Positions 25,468 to 37,000 of a stretch of 64,000 bases of DNA are shown here, piece after piece. The DNA is from Grifola frondosa. Taxonomy: Eukaryota > Basidiomycota > Agaricomycetes > Polyporales > Grifolaceae. Within the stretch, counting starts at the first letter, position 1, and each line of letters begins with the position of its first letter. The notes under the pieces are model-generated. The model saw only the letters and a program-made list of their open reading frames with translations, was not told where the DNA came from and did not search any database. The position numbers and the translations under genes are program-made. The stretch is from positions 3,534,001 to 3,598,000 of the forward strand of contig LUGG01000001.1 of assembly GCA_001683735.1 (NCBI GenBank), read 5' to 3'.

Positions 25468-25740
25468 CACTGTGCGCCTGAAACATGGTGAAATTCACCA
25501 CTTCTTTCACCCGATAAGTCAATGACAATTACCATCATAACTAGTGAGATTCGCTAGGAAGTTATTTCAACAAGTGATGACTTTCACCAAGAATAATGGT
25601 GCGAAACCTGGTGAAAATAAGCCACTTTTTGTCCGATTTATCATTTCACCACCTGTGTTTCGGTGACTTTAGCACAGCTATATAGTAGAATTCACTACAT
25701 TTCAACTCAGACTTTTCACCTAGGTTTTGGGCGCACAGTG
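25468..25740. mobile_element. Non-autonomous CACTA-type MITE (273 bp) with 3-bp target duplication
   Basis: The left end CACTGTGCGCCTGAAAC and the right end (inverted) CACTGTGCGCCCAAAAC form terminal inverted repeats of about 26 bp, continuing into GGTGAAA on both sides. The termini CACTG...CAGTG and the flanking GTA on both sides (25465-25467, 25741-25743) match the CACTA/EnSpm pattern with 3-bp target duplication. The inside holds further GGTGAAA/TTTCACC motifs and no ORF. It lies between the tRNA-Trp gene and the 3' end of the carrier gene. Confidence 0.75.
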
Positions 25741-25846
25741 GTACAAGCACATCTTTCTGAGTAGTCGAGGCATTGATACCCGTTGAATTATTCGGACACT
25801 CATGAAGATTATAACTAGTATTGGCAACGACCTCTAATTGACAAAA

Positions 25847-27410
25847 TCATTGCATGTCGCCATCACGGACCCGTTTGTACAGGCCCACTATTATATCGTT
25901 TGCGGTCAAGGTAACAATACTGTCGGATTATGCGTTGCTTGAGCATCACAGCGGTACAATATTGTAGATTGATACTCACGTATGAGGTGCTATCCGGAGG
26001 AAATGCGCCGTAGAGCCTAGGGGGTGTTTAGCGAACTAACAAGTCAACCAGGGTGGTGGAAAAAGTATATACCTTTATACCACCCTAGAGGGCCTTCGGT
26101 TTTAAGAGTCTTCCAGAGACAGTCTATTGGATTCTTGTAGAGAGCACCAACGTGTTTGCCGTCAGGTCTGCGTATCGTAGGTTGATTGTACATGCGCGTC
26201 AATGCCTAGAATGTTACACAAATCAAAATAGTTTTCCAAGAGTGACTGTTAGACATACGGTATCAGCGGGTTGCATCATGGCAAGCTGGCGAAGGTATGT
26301 CGTCAATCAGTCTCTTTCTTTGGAGAACTTGCATGAGCACCACTCACAACACACATGCCAGATACAGAACTGCTAGCCAAGAACGTCCATATACTATCGG
26401 CTCTCGAGATGCCGCGTGTAACAAGCTGGTTCTTAGTCCAATTATACGTAGGAAGTTGAACCTGGCCGCATATATTTAGAAATAACGGATGCGTAACAAC
26501 TTCGAAAACAAACCGATGAACCCATTGATGTTCTGAGGATAGCGGCGTCAATGCCGCGTATTAGGCCGCGAAATCGCTCTGCACGGAATATGGTCGAAAG
26601 CGCGTCAAATGAATTCTTGTAATAATGTTGTGCTCCGACAGGTAACACGGGTGAATACGCCTAAAAGTGGGGACTTCAGGGAAACTGCAAGCAAGGCAGA
26701 CTTATCGTACCTGCATTCGTGCTTTGATAAGGAAAAGAGGATTTCCAAAACATGCTGCACATGATGCAATGTCAAACACAGATGCTAAGCAATGAAATGG
26801 AACTAACCTCCAATAGTTCCGCTGGCCGCTCCTGATAATACTGAAGTCACCGGTATTTGTTGGGTTGGGTCAAAACCAAAAAGGCGATTGGTTTGTTGTC
26901 TGATTGGTTCGTAGAACCCTGTGCAAAGGATCAGTGAATTTGAGCATGTCCACAATAGCGATCACTTGCCTAGACGAGAACCGTTCAATAGTATCTGGGG
27001 TTGCTTCAGACGTCGGTGTTGGTCCATTCAAAACTCTGACTTACCTGGTAGACGTACTGATGAACATAATCAGCCGAGCTGGAATACGATCAGTTCGCAG
27101 GGTGTACTCACAGCGGGACCAAGTCCTCTCTGCACCCCTCGAAGGCCTTCGTTCTTCCATGTTTTAACGACAACATCCACCACATTCTTGTACACCTTTT
27201 CACCGCCACCTTTAGCCAACTCTCCCTGCAATTGGAGACGCGTCTTCGCAACTTCGGCCGGGTTTGATATAGTTACCTGACGGACGTGTTAACGTTCGAG
27301 TACTATATACGAAAAACTAAGAAACTTGCTGCCACGCATGCAGCGATACCGCCGCATATGAAGCCCTCTGCTGTGGAGAGGGGTCGGCTGGTATTTGATG
27401 AGGCACTCAT
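25847..27410 (-). CDS. OAC1: Mitochondrial oxaloacetate/dicarboxylate carrier, Oac1-like
   Basis: This is an inner-membrane solute carrier of about 310 residues, with six transmembrane helices in three repeats. The start MSASSNTSRPLSTAEGFICG (27410) precedes the first carrier signature NPAEVAKTRLQLQGE. YKNVVDVVVKTWKNEGLRG and VQRGLGPA follow. Repeat two carries GNPLFLIKARMQ, YYKNSFDALSTIF and RGIDAAILRTSMGSSVQLP, the last typical of Oac1. Repeat three has YKNPIDCLWKTLKTEGPLGW and AHFLRIAPHTIVTLTAND, ending RDGDMQ at the stop 25847-25849. About eight short introns are present; those at 27277-27329 and 26919-26969 have GC-AG borders with AG/GCAAGT-like donors. No frame break was needed. The CACTA MITE sits 107 bp downstream of the stop. 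Confidence 0.9.
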
Positions 27411-27760
27411 CGTGCTCGGCAGCCAGCGAAGATGTGGGGTAAGGTGGACTCCGGGGTAATGTCACGCGATGAGCGTCGTGGGAGGCGTAATATATCGGTT
27501 TTAAATCCGGATTGACTCGTTTGTCTCGTCCGACGCGTCCGCGCTGCGTCAAGGCACGGTCTGCAAACACCAAAAACAATGCCCAAGGTGGTGGTCCATC
27601 ATCCGGAGGTGCCGACTGGTCGTTTTACGGGGCGTTTATCAACGCGGGCGTCACGGCCAGTCACAAGGTAGCCATTGAGCGCGACGCGAATGGTCATCTC
27701 GCTCTTCCATCACCGACGACGCCCAGAGCGTAGGCGACAGCGCCAAGGGTTGCTTATACG

Positions 27761-30700
27761 ATGTTGCCTTCGGGCAAGCAGACAGTCCTCCTCGCGGTTT
27801 TCCTAGGTCTGGTTGTTCCTGCTATCGTACGCGTAGTCTCTTCGCCGGTCACGATTATCCTCTTGTTACCTCTCCTCGCCCTCCTAGCTGCCATTGGTTT
27901 CTTGTCGTCGAATATTGTACTAGCTTATGCACTGGATGCGACCAGAACACCCCCGAGGAATGCTCTTCCTACCGCTGCGCGGCCTCTCGCTTTCTCCACT
28001 CCCGCCGCTTGGCAGGCTGTTCTAACCCGATCCCAATGGTCGCACAAGGCCCCACAGTCTCTGCCTTCTCTCTATCCCGAATTTCCTATCTTATCGTCTG
28101 CACTCAATGATGTCCTCATTATGATTGTGAGAGATTTTGTTCTCGTTTGGTACAGGGAGATCTCGTCCTCTCCGTCATTCCCGACCGCCGTATCCTCTAC
28201 TTTACACAGTTCTATGGAAAAGTTCCTCGAGAAGCTCATGACGGTCGACGTCTCTGCCCTCGTTGTGAAGCGAATTCTTCCCAAGATTACTGCCCACATA
28301 GAGCAGTTCCGCCAGTCCGAAGTCGCTCTTCGTGGCGCGGGCCTCGAGCGGAAGTTGACTCAGTCTGAGGAATTAGATCTCCTATTGGCTAGCCGTTACG
28401 CTGCAAGAGGTGGCGGAAAGCTGCACGCAGCTGTGGACAATCTGTCATCTACATTCACGAAGCAGGCAGAGGAGAATCATTTGCGAGAGCTTGTGGACAA
28501 GGCCCTACCTTTTGTCTTACCGGAGAAGGAGGCCCACAGTCGCGCTGTGAAGGTAGTGGTCAGAGAAATTGTTGCATGCACAGTTCTTTATCCCGTCATG
28601 GACATGCTCGCAGATCCTGACTTCTGGAATCGATCAATCCGACCAAATTGTGAGTGCGGGAAGTATCGTTCACCGCCTCTTCTGACCTTACTCAGGCAGG
28701 CGCAGCGATTCGTCAACAGTACGTCTGACCATTAGGGCACTGCTTCTGACATCTTTTCACGCATATGGAAACTTCGTAGGAGACTGATATCTAAAGTGCG
28801 CAACATTCTGGAGGCCCAAATACCACGACCCCAATCCCGCGTAGCACATGCAGGCACGAAGACGGAAACGATTACCACCCGGACTGATCCGCGCCAGTTT
28901 GAATCCTTCCTCCGTAGCATTACTCGATGCAACTCACTGTTGGATGCGAGAAGATTGAAGAATGATGTAACAGGTGAAATTAGGCGAACAAGGACATTGC
29001 TAGGTTCGTGCTGAGAATATGCGCTATACTCATTCGCTCACTGTTGAATGTCTTGAATAGCTACCCATGCGAAGGAGGACTGGATTAACGGGGAGAAGAC
29101 CGAGGATATCGTTGCATTTCTTGACCGACTCTATACCGCTAAGCGAAAAGTCGAGAAGCGGATCATCATCCTAGGGGGCGAAGCCGACTCTGTAGGAACA
29201 CGCGCCTATTATCCCATGGTTAAACTGATGTGTTTATTTTTCCAGCGGCAGACTTTGTACCAAGAGCCAGAAGCGATGTCTCCTCTTACCCTTCGCGATG
29301 TTCTGATAAACCCGAGTTCGTTATCATATTTCATGGAGTTCATGGATAGGCGTCAGCGCTCTCTGCTCGTGCAATTCTGGCTCACAGTTGAAAGTTTCAA
29401 GAACCCGCTAGAATCGGTAGATTCAGACAGCTCTGATGATGAAGACGATCCCATATTGGATCCTTCGCCCTCCACTACTCTCAAGGAGGATATTTCAATG
29501 ATGAACGAACTCTACTTCTCCGGAGCAGTGCCCGATCCTGCGCTCGCCGCCATTTCCCAGAAACATGTTAACTCGATCCGCTTGTTCGGCAGAATGAGAA
29601 CTCCACGCCGGTTGAGGAGAAGAGGGTGCGCCGGAGTGTGATGCTCGCGCAGAGGCAAGTTGAGCGCGATATGGAGCAGGACTTCGAGGACTTTCAGAGA
29701 TCGGAGCTGTGGTTCCGCGTGCTCGCGGACATCGAAACGAACGGTCGGAAAGCGAACTTGGAACCTCCCTTACAGCATGCAAAGACGGACAATCCTCTAG
29801 TGATTCCAGTATCTCCAACAAGACCAACGCGAGGTGTCACGGTCCCTCCAGTTCCCCGGCCTCGAGGTATGCATCGGTCAGAGTCGACGCCATCGCTCGG
29901 CGTTCCTTTGCCTCGCCCGCCTATTCTCTCGGACCGTTTCCACTCCTTCCCCGCCTGGTGACGGGACCTCACCCGCCATTCCCCGCGGCCCTCCGCGTCT
30001 AACCTGGAGGTGCTCATGTCTCCTGTGCGCGACGTCCCCTCCGCGTCTACGTCTCGCGCGCCACTTTTCGACGAGCCTGATGACGCGGATTTGCAGAGGA
30101 TTGCAGAACAGTCGCGGCGGATGGAAGCCATCCAGGCGGCGCTGACGGACATCATTGCTCTAGACAGACAGCACGAAGAGCCTCCCAGCGGAAGCTCATC
30201 GGATAGCCTCAGCATCCAGGACCCTAGCTTGCGCGCTAGCCGTTCTACAGACAGCGCGAAGCGAAGAGTAATGTTTGACGAGGACATTGACGTCGACGAG
30301 GAGGATCGGCCGGACGACGACGCCGACAAGGAGCAGGGTCCTTCCAGCTCGCCGGCCCCGGAGACCTGCACCTGTCGCACGAGATCGAACGGCTGGCAAA
30401 CAAGATTGGCACGATCATGACTCAGGACGCGATGCTGGATACGTTGATCAAGAAGGCGGAGCTGACCGGCACGCGCAGAACCTGCGGCTGCTCCGCAGGT
30501 CCAAGTCTGCTCTGACGCGGGAGCTGCGCGAGCTCCGTTCCAGAAGACGCAATATGAGCAGCAGGAGAGCGCGAACCGGCTGCTGTCAGACCGTACGAAG
30601 GTCGCGATCGTCAACTCGACGGTGGGGAAGAGGATGGGAGGTCCGTGGTGCGGTACCTCATCGAGGTGCAGCAGCTCGCGCAGGATGGGAGCTTCACGTC

Positions 30701-31927
30701 GGGCTGGGTCGTGGCGCGGAGGTACAACGAGTTCTTCAATATGCAAACAAGCAGCTGCGAGATCGGTACGTCCTCGTGCGGAATTGGACTTCCCTGGGAA
30801 ACGCCTGGTGACGTCGCTTTCGGGGAGTTTCGTGGACTCAAGGCGAATCGCTCTCGAGAAGTATCTGCAGGTGTGTATGTTTTCCTCAATCTTTAATTAT
30901 GACTTTTTGACGTGTTGCAGAGCTTGATAGCCATTCCTGCTGTTTGTGAAAGCGACGAGCTCCGAGTCTTTTTATCTCGTGATTCGCCTTTCATTGCTAC
31001 AGATCCTTCTTCTTCGAGCTCCAAAGCCCACGCCACTGGGTCAGCATTCCCCGGACATGGCCTAGTCCGCACCATGTATCAGTCTGTGGCTGAGAGTATT
31101 GACGATATGTTCTTCGGGCCATCCATGCTGGACGTCATCATCCAACGCTTGACCACGCAAGCTGCAGAGTTTGCGGGGATCACTGGTACCGGGATCCACG
31201 ACGAGGATCTCGTTGCCCAGGCTCTGAAGGCATCGGGCAAGTCGACGTCGGAAGATACACTCCTGCAGCTCTCTGGAGACCTGAAACCTCTCGAGGGAGA
31301 GACGAGCAGCTCCACATTCTCCTCTCCCATATGTGACTTCATTCTGGCCGTTTTCGAGCTGGACAAGAAGAATAACTGGCTCCGGCGGCAGGCTATCGTC
31401 ATCATTCTGCAACAGGTGTTTGGTGGCACAATCGAACGGTGGGGCTCTCTTGTTCTTACAGCTGCGGATTTTCCTCATACATGTCGAATCGCAGGAAGCT
31501 ACGCGAGACGGTCAAGTCCTTGTTGGACGAGCCACATTTAATGGTCTTCGTTAACATGTTTCGTGACGGACTTTGGCCTGGGGGACAACTGAAGTCTCCA
31601 GAGGCACCCCGGACGGCAGAGGAGAGGCTCCATACGAGAGATGAAGCCAACCGCAAACTGTCAGCTCTCATGCCAGGCATGTCACCCCTTCCTAGCTAGT
31701 TGTGCTGGATGCTGACATTGTACGACACAGATTTGGCTGCAAATATGATCGGGCGTTCGAATGCGCGCCGAGGAGCGCGTAGAATTTTTGCCGTGCTGCA
31801 GAATCGACGCCTCAATCAACATATCGTGTATACTATTGTGGACGAGGTGAGGACTTCGTCGTGAATTTTACGGCTGATGCTCACAACCGTTGTTCAGGTC
31901 TTTGCTGCTCTATTCTCGGAAGGCTGA
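27761..31927 (+). CDS. MDM1: Mdm1/SNX13-type sorting nexin (TM-PXA-RGS-PX-Nexin_C)
   Basis: Proteins of this family anchor in the ER and bridge it to vacuole or lipid droplets through the PX domain. Two hydrophobic segments near the N-terminus (about residues 8-55) are the ER anchor. The PXA domain spans about 100-310 (LNDVLIMIVRDFVLVWYREI; FVLPEKEAHSRAVKVVVREI). The RGS domain contains TLRDVLINPSSLSYFMEFMD. An acidic/Ser-rich linker and short coiled coil (MLDTLIKKAELTG) lead to PX (VVRYLIEVQQLAQDG; ALEKYLQSLIAIP) and Nexin_C (MVFVNMFRDGLWPGG; RLNQHIVYTIVDE). The stop is at 31925-31927. The 54-nt intron 31677-31730 is GC-AG. At least six single-base breaks lie at 29590 and between 30360 and 30790, and an in-frame TGA lies at 29959-29961 in the linker. 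Domain order is intact despite this. Confidence 0.85.
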
Positions 31928-32035
31928 TACCAATGAATTATCTTGTCTTTACTACAGTACTCATACCCACTAACTAGTTTTTGGTATGGCATCACTATAT
32001 CACAATATATATAATATATCTAAATTCGAGCGCAA

Positions 32036-32107
32036 GGGTTCATAGCTCAGTGGTAGAGCATACGATTGCAGATCGTGCGGTCCCGTGTTCGAACCACGGT
32101 GGGCCCT
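32036..32107 (+). tRNA. tRNA-Cys (GCA), intronless
   Basis: Acceptor GGGTTCA pairs with TGGGCCC (two G-T pairs), discriminator T. D arm TAGCTCAGTGGTAGAGCA is standard. Anticodon arm TACGA-TTGCAGA-TCGTG gives anticodon GCA (Cys). T arm CCGTG-TTCGAAC-CACGG is perfect. TTTTT at 32109-32113 is a Pol III terminator. It lies 84 bp upstream of the MPP-alpha start codon. Confidence 0.96.
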
Positions 32108-32190
32108 CTTTTTCGTCTGCGTCACGGGAACTTGCGCTGATCAATAGTTCTCACATACTTACCGCCGCTGCTCCTTCTTCCTACCACAAC

Positions 32191-33911
32191 ATGCGCCGTG
32201 CAGTAGCACCACTTCTCCGTAGCACGCTTCGCCCACGGCATGCACACCACAGCTCTCATCATGTGTCTAACCCCCTGTACAAATAACGACGTTACCCAAC
32301 AAAATCCGTGTTGCAACGGAGTCCACACCCGGTCATTTCTCCTCCGTCGGGCTATACGTCGACGCAGGCACCCGATATGAATCCCCTTCAACATCTGGCG
32401 TAAGCCATTTCCTGGACCGGATGGCGTTCAAGGTCAGAGTGAATTTTGTTGACGTTCTGAAAGTCAATCTCACTCCTCCTCAGACGACTAGCCAACGATC
32501 AGCAGACCAAATGTCTTCTGCCATCGATGCATTGGGCGGCCAGATCCTCTGCTCCTCGTCGCGCGAGTCTATCATGTACCAATCTTCCCATTTCCACCAG
32601 GCGACGCCGCTCGCCATGTCTCTCATTGCCGACACCACTCTCAATCCGTCCTTCCTACCTGAAGAAATTGATGCCCAGCGCGAGGCTGCGCGGTACGAGT
32701 TGCGCGAAGTGACCTCGAAGCCCGAAATGATCCTCCCCGAGGTATTGCACTCCGTCGCGTATGATGGTAAGACGCTCGGAAACCCGATGTTGTGTCCGGA
32801 GGAGCGGATAGACCTTGTTGATGAGCGCACGATGCGGCAGTTCATGCAGGAGCTGTATCGGCCAGAACGCATGGTCATCGCTGGCGCAGGCATGCCGCAC
32901 GAGGAGCTGGTGGAGCTGACAGACAAGTACTTCTCGTCCCTCAAGTTCACCCCTCCACCACAAGTCACGTCTCCCCGCCCGAATGCATTGCCTCCACAAC
33001 CCCCTTCTCAGCTCCTTCCCTCTTCATCTCCGTCATTATACAAGTCCCTCACTCGTGCCGCATCATCGTACCTCTATCCCCTCGCATCCACCGTAGACCC
33101 CACCCCTGCCCTCGCGCCCGTGCTGAACTCCCGGGCGACATACACTGGCGGACACAAATTCATCCACGATACGACTACAGAGTTCAACCACATCTACCTC
33201 GCATATGAGGGCGTCGGGATACATGACGATGACGTCTACGCCCTCGCGACAATACAAGTCCTCCTCGGTGGAGGCGGCAGCTTCTCCGCAGGTACGTCTT
33301 CCCCTCTCTCTCAATTCCCTACACCTGCTGATCCGCCGCAGGCGGCCCGGGAAGGGCATGTACTCGCGGCTCTTCACGCATATCCTGAACCACTTCCCGC
33401 AGATCGACCACTGCGCGTCGTTCCATCACATCTACACTGACTCGTCGCTCTTTGGCCTATTCGCGTCGTTTGTGCCCGCCGCGGGGCGTCAGGGCAACTC
33501 CCCGCGCACATCTTCCCGCACCTCGTGCACCAGCTCAGCCTCCTCCTGTACACACCCATCCCCAAGGTTGAGCTCAGTCGCGCGAAGAACCAGCTCATGT
33601 CCAGCCTCATGATGGCACTCGAGAGCCGCGCAGTCGAGGTCGAGGACCTCGGGCGGCAGGTGAGTGTCTGTATTTGATGGTCTCTATCGTGGACGCTCAT
33701 TTCTCTCCAGGTTCTCGTGCACGACCGCAAAGTGCCCGTCTCCGAGATGTGCGATAAGATCAACGAGGTGACGCCCGAGTCGCTCCGCCGCGTCGCCACC
33801 CGCATATTCGGCCCCGACTCGTCCTCGAAACCGACCGTGGTGTGCATGGGCAGGGAGGACATCGGCGACTGGCGTGCGACCGTGCGCAAGTACGGGTTGG
33901 GAGGCGTCTGA
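32191..33911 (+). CDS. MAS2: Mitochondrial processing peptidase alpha subunit
   Basis: The alpha subunit pairs with catalytic MPP-beta in the matrix and binds presequences. It starts with an Arg-rich presequence ([20 protein letters not shown]). The M16-family fold follows: [48 protein letters not shown], the alpha-specific [20 protein letters not shown] and the Gly-rich loop [20 protein letters not shown], which contacts substrate. The C-terminal half has [13 protein letters not shown] and [20 protein letters not shown]. The zinc site HxxEH is absent (SHFLDRMAF at that place), as expected for alpha. Introns are near 32432-32482, 33292-33341 and 33661-33709. One base is missing in the A-run 32281-32283, which otherwise gives a stop at codon 32, and one at the C-run 33500-33503. 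The start codon is only 84 bp from tRNA-Cys. Confidence 0.92.
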
Positions 33912-34032
33912 GCTATTTCATATTGCTGCATCTAGTGGTTCGAGGTCTATCATCGTCTAATATACAGCGTGCATCCGCAGGACATGTGGGATTACAAAAT
34001 TACAACAGCATGTTGTCCAATGGCAAGTAATG

Positions 34033-37000
34033 TCACTTCCTCCTAATCCATTTCGTGTCCTTCCGTGTGCTCAGATATATCATGGAGCCAGTACCGGGGG
34101 CATCCACCCACTCTGTTGAGTGGGCACGAGGTTCGTCACCTGCCGACAGCAAAGAAAATGGCCAGCACGATCAGCTACAGACATTGCAACGGGCGATATG
34201 ATATTTACGAGGAATTTATGGCCCTCTCTAATATCGCCGGCTTTCCCGTCCTCATCCAGAGTCAACTTGAGGATGTCCCACACGGTAAGCTGCACGGTGC
34301 GCGTAGGCTTGCTCTTGCTCCAGCGCGCATCGTGCGCAGCAATGATTCTAAAGCTGCGCACGGCTCGTGGAGGGCAAATCGTCTACCCCGAAGTCGTCAG
34401 TGAAGTGCCTCGAAACATGGCACGCGCATCAAACTCACGTTCAGCTCCCGCTCCAGTTCTTCGGAGTGCGCCGCGCGGTCTTTCTCGACTTGTTGTCGAA
34501 TATATACCGAAAGCCACCCAGCGTTGTACCACGGCAGGCTGATGAAAAAATCGAACGGTTTCCTATAGTCTTCTATCTCATCGTACAGCCTCTCGACAAT
34601 ACTGGGAGGCTCCGCTAATCAAGGCATGAAGATCAGCATCCTCACGTCGTGGCACCAATATTTCTGCTCACCATCTGTGTCCACGGGCGTCGCCATCTGG
34701 GCCCAGCGAGATCCTCCAGCTTATCGGCGTAGTCCTCGTATATGGCCAACTTCTTTTCGAATTCCTGGCGAAGCTTAGATGCCTCCCGCTCCCTTTTTGC
34801 CTATAAAATTCAACATGTTAGCCTATCAGGCGGGACGAGTACATATGCAACCGCACCATCCACTTGTCATGAGCAATTGCCTCGTCTTTGTCGTTGCGAG
34901 GACCTTCCCTGGTAATTTTGCCGTCGTCATCCTCGATGAACTCTAGGAACCCGAGGGGATACAACTTAAATACGGAACATAAATTAGCACCCGCAATACC
35001 GTGTTTTCCCAGCCTCTAGCTCACCTTCGTCATGACCAATTCTACCGCGGTGACGACACCTCCGTCGCGTGTCAGACTGTCCAAAGTGGCGACATACGGC
35101 TGCTTCTGGAAACCTAGCTTTGCATGCCAAGGTGCTAAGTGAGAAGAGTTCCCAAAGATCTCCAAAACTGTCGAATCGTAGGCCTTCAAAATCTCGCATG
35201 GTCCTTTGCGCCCTGAAGAAAGCTACGTCAAGGATGTAATGAGCGAGTGAACGTAGTATCGGCAAATAGATACTACCACTTACCCGGGCACCCGCAATCG
35301 CGATCTTCCTGCCAATGCTGATGACGCCCCTACGGATCGCACGAGCAAGCGGCAGATCTACTCTTGCACGCAGTCTGTACCAGCCATCCGTGACTTCTAG
35401 CTCTGGGTGTCGCTCGACCGGGAAACCACCGTCGTCGACTGATTCTCCGGACCAGATGATGTTAGATACACAGAGAACCATTGGGCAGGACGCCGGAGCA
35501 TCTTCCGTGGAAATCATACGAAGCGCGGGACGAGAGCCACCATTGAGCTCCCGTTCGTATCTGTGGATTCGGAATTCAGTTAGCAGATAATATAATGATC
35601 CTAAAAAATCGCGACACCGTACCTGTACAATAATTGTCTCATCACCTCTGTCCAACACCATCTTCGCGTTTCTGGATTGCTTTCGTGCTGTGGCTCTAAG
35701 CACACCATGCCAGCAAGCTTCCATAGGATCATACTCCAGTGGTTCTCAACCCACTCGCTGGTCGCTAAATTGCAACCCTTCTCAAGCAACTGTTCCAACG
35801 CGGCGGCAGCCCAGCATGGATGCTGTCGAAGGTTCAGAATCTGAAGAAGGAACTGTGGATGGTGAATGAAAGGAATAGTAGAGTGCCAGCGCAGGCGTCA
35901 TCTGGCTTAATTCGACGACATTACTGGCGGACACTGTTATTGAGGACGGAAATTGGTGAAAAAAGCGCATATATGCACGCACATGCCCATTGATTCCAGC
36001 TCTTGTGTGGTGTACGACTGAGGCGTGAGGCCACATGATGCCAGTGTTTGTCTGCCAGAAGGTGGAGCTGAAGGATGAGCTCAGTTCATGTATTCTTCGA
36101 GGGCAGGGCATTCACAATGAACTCACTCATATTAAAGAATCTTGTCCTCCTGGTTCTCTCCATCTTCTGTGAGAGCGTCTTTCTACCTTTGTTCGAGTCG
36201 TCCAAAGTCCGAGTATCAATAATAACCGATTTTTGAGCTTCCGTCCTCTGTGTCGCTTGACTCTGCTTGAGCTGCGAACGACCTGGTTCACCGGGTGCCA
36301 TCCCAGGCTTGAATGGGGTCACAAACACCTTTGGCTTTGCTGAAGGCGATGCCACTCCGACCCTGCGGGGCATGAGCCCCAAAGCTCTCGCAGGTGCAGA
36401 TGATGCGCCAGCAGCTGTGCGCACAGGCGTAGATGGCCCTGCGCGAGATGGTGTCACAGGAGTCGAGAAAGGAAACGGTGCAGGGAGTTTCGAGCCCGAC
36501 GCAAATTCTATCGGGCGGCTTGGGTTGAGGGGTGAGCTGACGAACGTTGGTGCATTGAATGCAGGACGCGGTAACTTTGCTGCTGATGTGTTCACTAGAG
36601 GGGACTTGAATGGTTTCTTGGTTTGAAGGGCAGACCTGGCACCAGTCAAGAGCGGCTTCTTGAACTTTGTGCCTGCTGGGCAGGGCGTATCGGGAGGTGG
36701 GCCGGGGGAATTCTCGACAGCGCGGAAGGCCGCTCGGGCGGGGGTCTGGAAAGAAGGTAAACCGGGAGGGGCGGCGCTCGTAGGTATATTCTCCTGTTCG
36801 TCGACCTGGGCAGGTGAGAGACAATCTGCCTTCTCTAATTCTTCCTCCCACTTCTTCATTTTCTTCGCGGCACGTTCTAAGGCTTCCGCAGATAGCGCTG
36901 TCCAGTGTTTCTTCCCGCTGGTTTTCGTCGAGGTCAGTGAAATGAATCCCGGCAAGATGGATGTTGACGTTGAAGCTTCGTTATTGAGGCTGCCATCAAT

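Noticed and set aside
26040..26090. Hairpin AGGGTGGT...ACCACCCT
   Set aside because: One arm is coding sequence of the carrier gene and the other lies in its adjacent intron; weak evidence for a separate element.
36267..36626. Plus-strand frame inside the BRCA2 gene
   Set aside because: Shadow of the BRC-repeat exon; opposite-strand coding there is supported by repeated FTSA motifs.
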